Shown piece after piece: positions 16,210-25,629 of a stretch of 64,000 nucleotides of DNA (the stretch's first letter is position 1; every line of letters begins with the position of its first letter). This DNA comes from Streptomyces graminofaciens. GTDB lineage: Bacteria; Actinomycetota; Actinomycetes; Streptomycetales; Streptomycetaceae. The notes under the pieces are model-generated. The model saw only the letters and a program-made list of their open reading frames with translations, was not told the DNA's origin and did no database searches. The stretch lies in assembly GCF_030294945.1 (NCBI RefSeq), contig NZ_AP018448.1:5486001-5550000 (forward strand), written 5' to 3'. Both the position numbers and the translations under genes were made by a program.

Positions 16210-19200
16210 ATGAGCGACGAGCCGCAGCCGAAGCGGAACGGCCCGGGCTGGGCACCGAGAGAACCGGAGCCGCTCGCTCCGGGCGCGACCCGGGGGGCCC
16301 GCGACAACGCGTCTGCGGGGGAGCCCGACGGGAAGGCCGACGGACCGCCCGGCGGGCAGCCCGGGAAGCCGGGCGGACAGCCCGGGAGGTCCGAAGCGAA
16401 GCCTGGCGGGCAGCCCGGGCAGTCCGAGCGGTCCGAGCGGTCCGGGCGGTCCGAGGGGAAGCCCGGCGGGCAGCCCGTGGGCTCGACCCGTGGGATGTCT
16501 GACGGCTCGACCAGTGGGCGGCCTGCGGGCTCGACCAGTGGGAAGGCTGACGGCTCGACCAGTGGGCGGCCTCCGGGCTCGACCAGTGGGAAGGCTGACG
16601 GCTCGACCGGCGGGCAGGCCGGCGGCTCGACCGGCGGTCGGCCTGGTGGAAAGCCTGAGAGGAAGCCCGAAGCGGCACCCGCCCGGACGCCCGGCACGGC
16701 AGCCTCCCGGACACCCGGCACGGCAGCCTCCCGGACACCCGGCGCAGCAGCCGCCGGGAGCTCTGGCGCGGCAGCCTCCCGGACATCCGACCCCGAGCTC
16801 ACCATGACGCTCGGCGTCACCCCCGCGGGGAAGCCCGGCGCCGCCTCCGCAAGGAAGCCCGGCGTCACACCTCCCCGGACGCCCGGTGTCACGCCTGGCC
16901 GGACGCCCGGTGTCACGCCTGGCCGGACGCCCGGCGCGGCCCCCTCCGGGGCGACCGGCGCATCACCCTCCGGGGCTCCCGGCGCGGCGCCCGCCCCTCC
17001 GCTCGACGACACGCCCACCCGCGCCCTCGGCATCACGCCCGCCGCGGTGGCGGCCTCCGTGCCCGACGTGACGCCCGCCGTCACCCCCGACGGGGCGGCC
17101 CCCGGCGGCAAGGCGAAGAAGAAGGGCAAGCGGCCCAAGCGCACCGGCTGGAAGCGGCTGATCCCCACCTGGCGGATGGTGCTCGGCACCTTCATCCTCG
17201 GGATCCTGCTGATCATGGGCGCCTTCGCGCTGGGCTACAGCATGGTGCACATCCCCAAGCCGCAGGATGCCGCGACCAAGCAGAGCAATGTGTACCTGTA
17301 CGCGGACGGCTCGCAGATCGCCCGCGACGGCGAGGTCAACCGCGAGAACGTCCCGCTGTCGAAGGTCTCCAAGAAGGCCCAGCACGCCGTGCTCGCCGCC
17401 GAGGACCGGGACTTCTACTCCGAGTCGGCCGTCGACCCCAAGGCCATGATCCGCGCGGCCTGGAACACGGCGACCGGCAAGGGCAAGCAGTCCGGCTCGA
17501 CGATCACCCAGCAGTACGTGAAGAACTACTACCTGGCCCAGGACCAGACCGTCACCCGCAAGGTGAAGGAGTTCTTCATCGCGATCAAGCTGGACCGCGA
17601 GGTGACCAAGGACGAGATCCTGGAGGGCTACCTCAACACCAGCTTCTTCGGCCGCAACGCGTACGGCATCCAGGCCGCCGCCCAGGCGTACTACGGCGTC
17701 GACGCGACCGAACTGTCCGCCGGCCAGGGCGCCTACCTCGCCGCGCTGCTGAACGCGCCGAGTATGTACGACGTCGTCGCGCACCCCGAGAACAAGTCCG
17801 CGGCCGTCGCCCGCTGGAACTACGTCCTCGACGGCATGGTCAAGGAGGGCTGGCTGAAGCAGTCCGAGCGGACGGGCATGAAGTTCCCGATGCCGAAGCA
17901 GGCCACGACCTCCTCCGCCTTCTCCGGCCAGCGCGGCTATCTCGTCGAGGCCATCAAGTCGTACCTGATCAAGAACAAGGTCATCGACGAGGACGCGCTG
18001 GAGGCGGGCGGTGGCTACCGCATCACCACCACCATCCAGCCGGAGATGCAGGACGCGTTCATCAAGTCGGTCAACGACCAGCTGATGGACAAGCTCGACA
18101 AGAAGAACAACAAGGTCGACAACTACGTCCGCGCGGGCGGTGTCTCCATCGACCCGAAGACCGGCAAGGTCATCGCGATGTACGGCGGCATCGACTACAC
18201 CAAGCAGTTCGTCAACAACGCGACCCGCCGGGACTATCAGGTCGGTTCGACGTTCAAGCCGTTCGTGTTCACCTCGGCGGTGCAGAACTCCTCGGCGACC
18301 CAGAGCGGCACCCCGATCACCCCGAACACGGTCTACGACGGCGCGAACGAGCGTCCCGTCCAGGGCTGGGAGGGCGAGGCGTACGCCCCGGAGAACGAGG
18401 ACTACGTCGACTACGGAAACATCACCGTCCGTCAGGCCACCGACAAGTCGGTGAACTCGGTGTACGCGCAGATGGCCGTGGACGTCGGCCCGCACCGGGT
18501 CGAGCAGACCGCCATCGACCTCGGTCTGCCCGAGGACACCCCGGACATGAACCCGTTCCCGTCCATCGCGCTCGGTACGGCCACCGCGAGCGTGCTGGAC
18601 ATGGCGGAGGCCTACGCCACGCTCGCCAACCACGGCAAGCACGGCACGTACACGATGATCGAGAAGATCACCAAGGACGGCGAGTCCGTCAGGCTCCCGG
18701 ACCAGGAGACCGAGCAGGCCGTCAGCCGCAAGGCCGCCGACACCACCACCGCGGTGCTCCAGAGCGTCGTCCAGGGCGGCACCGCCACCGCCGCCCAGGC
18801 CTCCGGCCACCCGGCCGCGGGCAAGACCGGTACCGCCGAGGAGGACCAGGCGGCCTGGTTCGCGGGCTACACGCCCGACCTCGCCACCGTGGTCTCCGTG
18901 ATGGGCCAGGACCCGAAGACGGGCGCCCACAAGTCGCTGTACGGCGCCATGGGCCTGCAGCGCATCAACGGCGGTGGGGCGCCCACCGAGATCTGGGCGC
19001 AGTTCACCAAGACCGCCCTCAAGGGCAAGAAGGTCAAGGACTTCGACCTCGACCTCCAGGACGGCGCGGACGTCGTCGTGGTCCCGCCCAGCACGCCCGC
19101 CACCGAGCCGGGTGACACCGGTGCGCAGGACAACGGCGGCACCACCACCGGCGGCGAGGAGACCGAGGGCCAGACGGAGGGCCAGACCCAGGGCCAGACG

Positions 19201-19431
19201 GACGGCGGCACCACCGGCGGCGGCGACGCAACGACCACCACCGGCGGTACCACCGGCACGGGCGGCACGACGACCGGCGGCACGACCACGGACGGCGGTA
19301 CGACGACCGGCGGAGGAACGACCACCGACGGAGGCACCACGGACGGCGGAGGCACGACCACCGACGGGGGCACCACGGACGGCGGCGGAGACCCCTCAGG
19401 AGGCGGTGCGACGGGAGGGTTGACCCCGTAG
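16210..19431 (+). CDS. Class A (bifunctional) penicillin-binding protein with long repetitive tails
   Basis: This 1073-residue protein makes and crosslinks peptidoglycan at the outer membrane face. Residues 1-315 are a cytoplasmic, disordered Gly/Pro/Ser/Thr-rich extension built from repeats (GSTSGRPAGSTSGKAD, then TPGTAASR and GVTPGRTP units). A basic patch and one membrane helix follow (about 324-347, VLGTFILGILLIMGAFALGY). The GT51 glycosyltransferase domain shows EDRDFY near 398 and GSTITQQYVKNYY. The transpeptidase domain shows STFKPF (catalytic Ser near 680), SVN and KTGT near 872. The tail from about 960 is Thr/Gly/Asp repeats. Typical relatives are about 700-800 residues, so the extra length is all repeat. 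Confidence 0.93.
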   Translation: MSDEPQPKRNGPGWAPREPEPLAPGATRGARDNASAGEPDGKADGPPGGQPGKPGGQPGRSEAKPGGQPGQSERSERSGRSEGKPGGQPVGSTRGMSDGSTSGRPAGSTSGKADGSTSGRPPGSTSGKADGSTGGQAGGSTGGRPGGKPERKPEAAPARTPGTAASRTPGTAASRTPGAAAAGSSGAAASRTSDPELTMTLGVTPAGKPGAASARKPGVTPPRTPGVTPGRTPGVTPGRTPGAAPSGATGASPSGAPGAAPAPPLDDTPTRALGITPAAVAASVPDVTPAVTPDGAAPGGKAKKKGKRPKRTGWKRLIPTWRMVLGTFILGILLIMGAFALGYSMVHIPKPQDAATKQSNVYLYADGSQIARDGEVNRENVPLSKVSKKAQHAVLAAEDRDFYSESAVDPKAMIRAAWNTATGKGKQSGSTITQQYVKNYYLAQDQTVTRKVKEFFIAIKLDREVTKDEILEGYLNTSFFGRNAYGIQAAAQAYYGVDATELSAGQGAYLAALLNAPSMYDVVAHPENKSAAVARWNYVLDGMVKEGWLKQSERTGMKFPMPKQATTSSAFSGQRGYLVEAIKSYLIKNKVIDEDALEAGGGYRITTTIQPEMQDAFIKSVNDQLMDKLDKKNNKVDNYVRAGGVSIDPKTGKVIAMYGGIDYTKQFVNNATRRDYQVGSTFKPFVFTSAVQNSSATQSGTPITPNTVYDGANERPVQGWEGEAYAPENEDYVDYGNITVRQATDKSVNSVYAQMAVDVGPHRVEQTAIDLGLPEDTPDMNPFPSIALGTATASVLDMAEAYATLANHGKHGTYTMIEKITKDGESVRLPDQETEQAVSRKAADTTTAVLQSVVQGGTATAAQASGHPAAGKTGTAEEDQAAWFAGYTPDLATVVSVMGQDPKTGAHKSLYGAMGLQRINGGGAPTEIWAQFTKTALKGKKVKDFDLDLQDGADVVVVPPSTPATEPGDTGAQDNGGTTTGGEETEGQTEGQTQGQTDGGTTGGGDATTTTGGTTGTGGTTTGGTTTDGGTTTGGGTTTDGGTTDGGGTTTDGGTTDGGGDPSGGGATGGLTP
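16480..16660 (+). repeat. In-frame tandem repeats in the N-terminal tail of the PBP
   Basis: Units around GGCTCGACCAGTGGG, encoding GSTSG(R/K)(P/A)(A/P)G-type decapeptides, recur about every 30 bases, with 66-base higher-order copies. All units are multiples of three. Confidence 0.7.
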
Positions 19432-19461
19432 CCGCGGCTACGGGAACCCCCCTCGGTAACT

Positions 19462-19496
19462 GAAAGGGGCCGGTGACGATGTCACCGGCCCCTTTC
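19462..19496. terminator. Strong bidirectional hairpin terminator
   Basis: A perfect 16-bp stem (GAAAGGGGCCGGTGAC with GTCACCGGCCCCTTTC) has a 3-nt GAT loop. It lies between the convergent PBP and GroES-like genes. Confidence 0.9.
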
Positions 19497-19517
19497 GCTT
19501 CGTACTAGCTCCGTACT

Positions 19518-19561
19518 CGCTTCGTGCTCGCTTGGTGCTCGCTTGGTGCTCGCTTGGTGCT
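19518..19561. repeat. 11-bp tandem repeat, four copies, abutting a stop codon
   Basis: CGCTTGGTGCT is present three times perfectly, preceded by one copy with a single change and a fifth degenerate unit. The array ends on the first base of the GroES-like stop codon. Confidence 0.85.
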
Positions 19562-19902
19562 CAGAGGTACAGGCCGGTCGAGTCCTCCGAGCCCTCGAAG
19601 CGGTCGGCGGCCACGGCGTGCAGGTCGCGTTCACGCATCAGGACGTAGGCGACGCCCCGGACCTCGACCTCGGCGCGGTCCTCGGGGTCGTAGAGGACGC
19701 GGTCGCCGGGCTCGACGGTGCGGACGTTCTGGCCGACCGCGACGACCTCGGCCCAGGCGAGACGCCGGCCCACGGCCGCCGTCGCGGGGATCAGGATGCC
19801 GCCGCCGGAGCGCCGCTCGCCCTCGGCGGTGTCCTGCCGCACGAGCACACGGTCGTGCAGCATCCGGATGGGCAACTTGTCGTGCTGGGTCTTCTCACTC
19901 AC
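19561..19902 (-). CDS. GroES-family co-chaperone-like protein
   Basis: This 113-residue protein has the Cpn10 beta-barrel signatures: PIRMLHDRVLVRQD at the N-terminus, a mobile-loop region with RRSGGGILIPATA, then WAEVVAVGQNV and VEPGDRVLYDP. It is not beside groEL and is divergent from canonical GroES in its mobile loop. It is probably a second, stand-alone co-chaperonin paralogue of actinobacteria rather than the main GroES. The C-terminus is extended by ~15 acidic residues. Confidence 0.87.
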   Translation of the reverse strand: MSEKTQHDKLPIRMLHDRVLVRQDTAEGERRSGGGILIPATAAVGRRLAWAEVVAVGQNVRTVEPGDRVLYDPEDRAEVEVRGVAYVLMRERDLHAVAADRFEGSEDSTGLYL

Positions 19903-19924
19903 GCCCCGAACCTACCTGTCTTCG

Positions 19925-20254
19925 TCAGCCCCTACGACGCCGAGTGCCGAGGGCGAGCAGCCCCACCACCCCGACGACCACGAGGGCGACCGGCACGATG
20001 CGCTCCAGCCGGGGCGCCCCGTCCTCGCCGACCAACTGGCCCTTGACGTCGCTCACGACCCGGTTGACCGAGACGTACGCCCTGCCGAGGGTGTGGTCGA
20101 TGTTGGAGACGACCTTGGCCTTCGCGTCGCCGACGATGGTCTTCGGGTGCACCCGGACGCCGATCTCGTCGAGCGTCTCGGCGAGGTGGTCGCGACGGCG
20201 CTTGATGTCCGCCTCGATCTCGGCCGGGGTTCTGGTGTCCGAGGTATCCGCCAC
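19925..20254 (-). CDS. DUF3618 membrane-anchored protein
   Basis: The GTG at 20254, behind GGGAGG, gives 109 residues. The family signature TPAEIEADIKRRRDHLAETLDEI occupies the N-terminus, followed by a helical stretch (DAKAKVVSNIDHTLGRAYV). A single C-terminal membrane helix (IVPVALVVVGVVGLLAL) comes before a basic RRRRG end. DUF3618 proteins are small tail-anchored actinobacterial proteins without a settled function. It lies 22 bases upstream of the GroES-like gene and may be co-transcribed with it. Confidence 0.85.
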   Translation of the reverse strand: MADTSDTRTPAEIEADIKRRRDHLAETLDEIGVRVHPKTIVGDAKAKVVSNIDHTLGRAYVSVNRVVSDVKGQLVGEDGAPRLERIVPVALVVVGVVGLLALGTRRRRG

Positions 20255-20364
20255 CGCACTGCCTCCCGCTGTCCGTGAAATCGCTGTTCCGCTGTGTTCC
20301 GCTGTGTTCGGACAGTCTGTCAGTTCCGCCAGGGATCGCACTGCCAGGCCCCGCTGTCGGCGCT

Positions 20365-20457
20365 TGTCCGGCGGATCACGCCTGGGCCGCGGGGTCCGGC
20401 ACGCACACCTGCGGCTGTCGGACGCCGTGGCCCGAAGTCGGCATGATCCGCCGGACA
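20365..20457. repeat. Separated 14-bp perfect inverted repeat upstream of bcp
   Basis: TGTCCGGCGGATCA (20365-20378) and TGATCCGCCGGACA (20444-20457) are exact reverse complements, 65 bases apart. The right copy is 17 bases ahead of the bcp start, inside its probable promoter or leader. Confidence 0.7.
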
Positions 20458-20474
20458 GGCCCTACGCTGGTCCG

Positions 20475-20942
20475 ATGAGCGAGCGACTCCAGCCCGGGGA
20501 CGTGGCCCCCGCCTTCACCCTCCCGGACGCCGACGGCAACGAGGTGTCCCTGTCCGACCACAAGGGCCGCAAGGTCATCGTGTACTTCTACCCGGCCGCC
20601 CTGACCCCCGGCTGCACCAAGCAGGCCTGCGACTTCACGGACAACCTGGACCTGCTGGCCGACGCCGGTTACGACGTCCTCGGCATCTCCCCCGACAAGC
20701 CCGAGAAGCTCGCCAAGTTCCGCGAGAAGGAGTCCCTGAAGGTCACCCTCCTCGGCGACCCCGACAAGACGGTGCTTCAGGCGTACGGCGCCTTCGGCGA
20801 GAAGATGAACTACGGCAAGACGTACATGGGTGTCATCCGCTCCACGATCGTCGTGGACGAGGAGGGCAAGGTCGAGCGCGCGCTGTACAACGTCCGGGCG
20901 ACCGGCCATGTGGCCAAGATCATCAAGGACCTGAAGATCTGA
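20475..20942 (+). CDS. bcp: Thioredoxin-dependent thiol peroxidase (bacterioferritin comigratory protein)
   Basis: This 155-residue peroxiredoxin reduces hydrogen peroxide and organic peroxides with electrons from thioredoxin. The peroxidatic motif PAALTPGCTKQACDF contains the PxxxTxxC signature (Cys near 46) and a second Cys five residues later, the Bcp/PrxQ pattern. The fold is otherwise complete (VIVYFYP, LGISPDKPEKLAKF, GVIRSTIVVDEEGKV). It is monocistronic with a strong terminator behind it. Confidence 0.94.
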   Translation: MSERLQPGDVAPAFTLPDADGNEVSLSDHKGRKVIVYFYPAALTPGCTKQACDFTDNLDLLADAGYDVLGISPDKPEKLAKFREKESLKVTLLGDPDKTVLQAYGAFGEKMNYGKTYMGVIRSTIVVDEEGKVERALYNVRATGHVAKIIKDLKI

Positions 20943-20972
20943 GACGCGTTCCGTCGTGGGTTTTGGGTCATG

Positions 20973-21013
20973 GGAACGGCCCGTACCGGAAGTGATCCGG
21001 TACGGGCCGTTCC
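20973..21013 (+). terminator. Strong hairpin terminator of bcp
   Basis: A perfect 18-bp stem, GGAACGGCCCGTACCGGA with its complement, has a 5-nt AGTGA loop, 31 bases beyond the bcp stop. Confidence 0.9.
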
Positions 21014-21104
21014 GCATTCCGGGGACGACTGGGCGTGACTGTCCGATAATCGGTTCGTTACTCCGTGCGAGGTCACGAACGGGCAGTCGGTACAGGAGGG
21101 GCAC

Positions 21105-21525
21105 ATGGGCGTACGGAGCGCATCGGAACGATCAGATCCGTACAGCAAGAAACGCCTTGCGCCAGAGGTAGCCGGGGCGCGTAACTGGACTGATCTGATG
21201 CGGCGGCTCGGCCTCAGCCCGAGTGGCGGCCAACGGCGGGTGCTCCAGAAGCACGTAACCCGTCATCAACTTGATGCCAGCCACTTCGCCAAGCGCAGCC
21301 CATGGCGCAAGTACCCCGATGACGCCATCGCCCAAGCCGCCGCCTCGTCGTCAGTGCGGCAACACCGGCGAGTGGCGGGGACACTCGATCACCTTGCAGA
21401 TCGACCATGTCAACGGAAACTGGCGAGACAATCGCCCGGGGAACCTGCGATACCTGTGCCCGAACTGCCATGCACCGACAGAGACGTGGTGTCGCCGGAA
21501 GGGCAGAGTCCCACTCGCCGGGTGA
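21105..21525 (+). pseudogene. HNH endonuclease remnant, deleted and frameshifted
   Basis: The first frame (21105 to about 21350) encodes the N-terminal region of a Streptomyces HNH protein (NWTDLMRRLGLSPSGGQRR, LDASHFAKRSPWRKYPDD). The HNH core is in another frame that ends at 21525 (CGNTGEWRGHSITLQIDHVN, then RPGNLRYLCPNCH). The two halves meet around 21340-21365 with a frame change, and one Cys of the first CxxC pair is missing. The normal central repeats of the family are absent, so a deletion is likely. Apparently non-functional. Confidence 0.75.
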
Positions 21526-21579
21526 CCCGACAGCCCCGTACACTGAGTGCCGCCGGTCGAGCGCGATGACCGTTTTTGA

Positions 21580-21664
21580 GCGGCCGTGATGGAATTTGGC
21601 AGTCATGCTGGGTTTAGGTCCCAGTGGGTTCACACCCGTGTGGGTTCGAGTCCCACCGGCCGCA
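21580..21664 (+). tRNA. tRNA-Leu (anticodon UAG)
   Basis: The 85-base class II tRNA has acceptor stem GCGGCCG/CGGCCGC with discriminator A. Anticodon stem CTGGG/CCCAG has loop TTTAGGT (anticodon TAG). A long variable arm follows (TGGGTTCACACCCG), then T-arm GTGGG-TTCGAGT-CCCAC. CCA is not encoded. Confidence 0.95.
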
Positions 21665-21673
21665 CGCAGTCAA

Positions 21674-21701
21674 GAGGGGTCGCCCAGCAGGGCGGCCCCT
21701 C
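21674..21701. terminator. Hairpin between tRNA-Leu and rdgB
   Basis: GAGGGGTCGCCC pairs with GGGCGGCCCCTC (12 bp, one G-T) around AGCA. It can terminate the tRNA and the convergent rdgB. Confidence 0.8.
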
Positions 21702-21710
21702 TCCCGTGCC

Positions 21711-22313
21711 TCAGCCCAACAACTCCCGAACCACCGGCACCAGCGCCCGAAACGCCTCCCCACGATGGCTGATCGCGTTCTTCTCCGCCGGGGACAGTTC
21801 GGCGGAGGTCCGACTGTGGCCGGACGGCTGGAAGATCGGGTCGTAGCCGAAGCCGTTCGTGCCCGTCGGGGCGTGGCGCAGCACACCCGTCATGCGGCCC
21901 TCGACCACCCGCTCCGTGCCGTCCGGCAGGGCCAGGGCCGCCGCGCAGGCGAAGTGGGCGCCCCGGTGTTCGTCGGCGATGTCGGAGAGCTGGGCGAGGA
22001 GCAGCTCCAGGTTGGCGCGGTCGTCGCCGTGCTTGCCGGCCCAGCGGGCGGAGAAGATGCCGGGGGCGCCGTTCAGGACGTCGACGCACAGGCCCGAGTC
22101 GTCGGCCACGGCGGGCAGGCCCGTCGCGCGGGCGAGGGCGTGGGCCTTCAGCAGCGCGTTCTCGGCGAAGGTGACGCCGGTTTCCTTGACGTCGGGGACG
22201 TCGGGGTAGGCGTCCGCGCCGACGAGGTCGTGCGGCAGGTCTGCGTCGGCGAGGATCGACCGCAGTTCGGTGATCTTTCCGGCGTTGCGGGTGGCGAGGA
22301 TCAGGCGGGTCAT
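21711..22313 (-). CDS. rdgB: Non-canonical purine NTP pyrophosphatase (RdgB/HAM1)
   Basis: The 200-residue enzyme hydrolyses dITP, ITP and XTP to monophosphates, keeping deaminated purines out of nucleic acids. It shows the N-terminal LILATRNAGK, the acidic GVTFAENALLKA, ADDSGLCVDVLNGAPGIFSA, and the C-terminal GTNGFGYDPIFQP and SHRGEA motifs. The start is the ATG at 22313; upstream sequence is the tandem-repeat region. Close linkage to rph is conserved in actinobacteria. Confidence 0.95.
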   Translation of the reverse strand: MTRLILATRNAGKITELRSILADADLPHDLVGADAYPDVPDVKETGVTFAENALLKAHALARATGLPAVADDSGLCVDVLNGAPGIFSARWAGKHGDDRANLELLLAQLSDIADEHRGAHFACAAALALPDGTERVVEGRMTGVLRHAPTGTNGFGYDPIFQPSGHSRTSAELSPAEKNAISHRGEAFRALVPVVRELLG

Positions 22314-22348
22314 GCCCACCAGTATCCCGGCCACCCGCGGCCCGCCGG

Positions 22349-22449
22349 CCACGCGGTACAGACGTAAGCCACGCGGCACAGACGTCGACCATGCGGTACG
22401 GACGTCGACCGCGCCACACATACGTCGACCACGCGGCACAGAGCGTCGA
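22349..22449. repeat. 20-bp tandem repeat, five copies
   Basis: Units of the form CCACGCGGYACAGACGTCGA begin at 22349, 22369, 22389, 22409 and 22429 (the last is 21 bp). The array fills the gap between rdgB and the stop codon of the small lipoprotein gene; even the last codons of that gene resemble a sixth unit. Confidence 0.85.
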
Positions 22450-22848
22450 CTACGAGGTGCAGACCTTCGTCAGTTCGCCCGCCGCGTTCGTGATGCCGCT
22501 GACGTCGGGGGACGCGTCGCCCTCCTTGACGGCCGTCTGGACGTCGTCCACGGCCTTCTGGAGGTTGTCGACCGCCTTGTTGACATCGGCGTTGTCCGTC
22601 TTGTCGCCGATGTCGCTCAGGTTCTTGTCGATGGCGTCGAGGGACTCCTCCAGCTGCGTCGGGTCGTCCGCCGCGGTCTGCACGGCCTGCTGGAGGTCGT
22701 TCACGCTGTCCGCGATCGCCTCCGCGGTCTGGACACAGTCCAGGGCCTTGTTGACGGCGTCGCAGCCGGTGGTGAGGCCGACCGTGAGCGCGACGGCTGC
22801 TACGGCTCCGGCGAGGGTGGTGATACGACGTCGGCGGCTCGCGGCCAT
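22450..22848 (-). CDS. Small putative lipoprotein, helical
   Basis: The 132-residue product has an Arg-rich n-region, a hydrophobic core and lipobox LTTGC (Cys29). The mature part is almost entirely amphipathic helix with heptad-like spacing (AEAIADSVNDLQQAVQTAAD, then DIGDKTDNADVNKAVDNLQ). Single Cys residues lie near residue 38 and two residues from the end. It lies between rdgB and rph, a place where no such gene occurs in mycobacteria. No family or function recognised. Confidence 0.75.
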   Translation of the reverse strand: MAASRRRRITTLAGAVAAVALTVGLTTGCDAVNKALDCVQTAEAIADSVNDLQQAVQTAADDPTQLEESLDAIDKNLSDIGDKTDNADVNKAVDNLQKAVDDVQTAVKEGDASPDVSGITNAAGELTKVCTS

Positions 22849-23011
22849 GGAACGGTCCTCCTACTGGTTGCCCGGTCGCAGGCCTCGCGGCCTCCGTGTG
22901 TCCACTCCTGTGTGGCCGGGCGCCCGGCGGTGAACCGAACGCCCGTACCCCTAGGGACGCGAGCCGTGGCGCCGTGGTTGCCGTCGGCGGCCGTGGCTCT
23001 TGGTGCGTCCT

Positions 23012-23749
23012 TTACTTTTCCAGGACGGTATCAAGCGCCTTGCGCTGGAGAACAGCGAGTTCGTCACAGCCGGAAACCGCCAGGTCCAGCAGCGAGTTGA
23101 GCTCCTCGCGGGCGAACGGCTCGGCCTCGGCGGTGCCCTGGACCTCGACGAAGCGGCCGTCGCCGGTGCAGACGACGTTCATGTCGGTCTCGGCGCGGAC
23201 GTCCTCCTCGTAGCAGAGGTCGAGGAGCGGGACGCCGCCGACGATGCCGACGGAGACCGCGGACACCGTGCCCGTCAGGGGCTGGCGGCCCGCCCTGACC
23301 AGCTTCTTTCCCTGGGCCCAGGAGATCGCGTCGGCCAGCGCCACGTACGCGCCCGTGATGGCCGCGGTGCGGGTGCCGCCGTCGGCCTGGAGGACGTCGC
23401 AGTCCAGCACGATCGTGTTCTCACCGAGCGCCTTGTAGTCGATGACCGCGCGCAGGGAGCGGCCGATGAGACGGCTGATCTCGTGCGTACGGCCGCCGAT
23501 CTTGCCGCGTACGGACTCGCGGTCGCCGCGGGTGTTGGTGGCGCGGGGCAGCATCGAGTACTCGGCGGTGACCCAGCCCTCGCCGCTGCCCTTGCGCCAG
23601 CGCGGGACGCCTTCCGTGACGGAGGCGGTGCAGAAGACCTTCGTGTCGCCGAAGGAGACGAGGACGGAGCCCTCGGCGTGCTTGCTCCAGCCGCGTTCGA
23701 TGGTGACCTGGCGGAGCTGTTCGGGCGTACGGCCGTCGATTCGAGACAT
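23012..23749 (-). CDS. rph: Ribonuclease PH
   Basis: This 245-residue phosphorolytic exoribonuclease trims tRNA 3' ends. The sequence is full length and canonical: [43 protein letters not shown], the phosphate-binding [13 protein letters not shown], and [20 protein letters not shown]. It is upstream of the small lipoprotein gene and rdgB on the same strand, consistent with the conserved rph-rdgB pairing. Confidence 0.96.
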   Translation of the reverse strand: MSRIDGRTPEQLRQVTIERGWSKHAEGSVLVSFGDTKVFCTASVTEGVPRWRKGSGEGWVTAEYSMLPRATNTRGDRESVRGKIGGRTHEISRLIGRSLRAVIDYKALGENTIVLDCDVLQADGGTRTAAITGAYVALADAISWAQGKKLVRAGRQPLTGTVSAVSVGIVGGVPLLDLCYEEDVRAETDMNVVCTGDGRFVEVQGTAEAEPFAREELNSLLDLAVSGCDELAVLQRKALDTVLEK

Positions 23750-23768
23750 GCCGCTGAGCCTAGTCCTC

Positions 23769-23792
23769 CCGAGGGAGGGGCCCCTCCCTCGG
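23769..23792. terminator. 24-bp perfect palindrome downstream of the PTS IIB gene
   Basis: CCGAGGGAGGGG and CCCCTCCCTCGG are directly joined. It lies 33 bases past the IIB stop and just ahead of rph; it is likely a transcription stop. Confidence 0.7.
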
Positions 23793-23825
23793 CGGAAGGG
23801 ACCCCTGGATGTGAGACACCCGTGC

Positions 23826-24059
23826 TCACATCATGTCTTCGATCTCCGCCGCGATCGGGTCCGCGTCCGTGCCGATGACGACCTGGATCGCTGTGCCCAT
23901 CTTGACGACACCGTGGGCGCCGGCAGCCTTCAGAGCCGCCTCGTCCACGAGTTCGGGGTCGACGACCTCGGTCCGCAGACGGGTGATGCAGCCCTCGATC
24001 TCGTCGATGTTACCGATGCCGCCGAGCCCGGCGACGATCTTCTCAGCCTTACTGGCCAT
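23826..24059 (-). CDS. nagF: PTS EIIB component, glucose/N-acetylglucosamine family
   Basis: The 77-residue protein is a stand-alone EIIB domain. [14 protein letters not shown] contains the phosphorylated Cys (near residue 24) and the conserved Arg residues; [20 protein letters not shown] completes the fold. It passes phosphate from the EIIA protein to sugar bound by the EIIC permease encoded divergently. In Streptomyces, separate NagF (IIB) and NagE (IIC) proteins take up N-acetylglucosamine; that substrate is inferred from architecture and the DasR-like operators. Confidence 0.88.
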   Translation of the reverse strand: MASKAEKIVAGLGGIGNIDEIEGCITRLRTEVVDPELVDEAALKAAGAHGVVKMGTAIQVVIGTDADPIAAEIEDMM

Positions 24060-24127
24060 ACCTTTTCTCCCTGGTCGACCGCTTTCACGGAATCGTGGGT
24101 TCCTTCCGTGCTCCCAGCATGCTACAA

Positions 24128-24160
24128 ACAGGTCTACACCACTGACTGGTGTAGACCTCT
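24128..24160. promoter_or_regulatory. Paired DasR-type (dre) operators between nagF and nagE
   Basis: AGGTCTACACCA (24130-24141) and TGGTGTAGACCT (24147-24158) are perfect inverted copies. Each resembles the dre consensus ACTGGTCTAGACCACT. They lie in the divergent promoter of the PTS genes, fitting GlcNAc-responsive repression by DasR; that is inference from the consensus. Confidence 0.75.
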
Positions 24161-24223
24161 CCCTCGTGCTGCCCTCCCCCACACTCCCGTCCCCGGGCGG
24201 CGCCCTGCCCACAGGAGGAAGTT

Positions 24224-25501
<1,278 letters not shown>

Positions 25502-25528
25502 GCGTCGTGGCGTCGTCCGCACATGGAC

Positions 25529-25566
25529 GAGAAGGGCCCCCGGAACGGTCTCCGGGGGCCCTTCTC
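25529..25566. terminator. Strong hairpin terminator between nagE and the MBL gene
   Basis: A perfect 16-bp stem (GAGAAGGGCCCCCGGA) has a 6-nt loop, usable in both directions. Confidence 0.9.
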
Positions 25567-25570
25567 CTAC

Positions 25571-25628
25571 GTCTGCGGGCGCCTACGCGCGTCTACGGGC
25601 GTCTACGGGGTCTACGGGGTCTACGGGC
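25571..25628. repeat. 9-10 bp tandem repeat, six copies, ending at a stop codon
   Basis: Units of the form GTCTACGGG(C/G) repeat from 25571, first every 10 and then every 9 bases. The array ends directly beside the stop codon of the MBL-fold gene. Confidence 0.85.
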
Positions 25629-25629
25629 C

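Noticed and set aside
16963..18930. Open frame of 655 codons on the - strand
   Set aside because: Antisense to the penicillin-binding protein; no domain, only Arg/Val/Gly-rich shadow composition.
21580..21664. tRNA-Leu as attachment site of a mobile element
   Set aside because: Only a decayed HNH fragment is nearby; no integrase, and rdgB on the other side is ancestral.
22349..22449. Possible CRISPR array
   Set aside because: The 20-bp units are contiguous with no spacers, and no cas genes are present; it is a simple tandem repeat.
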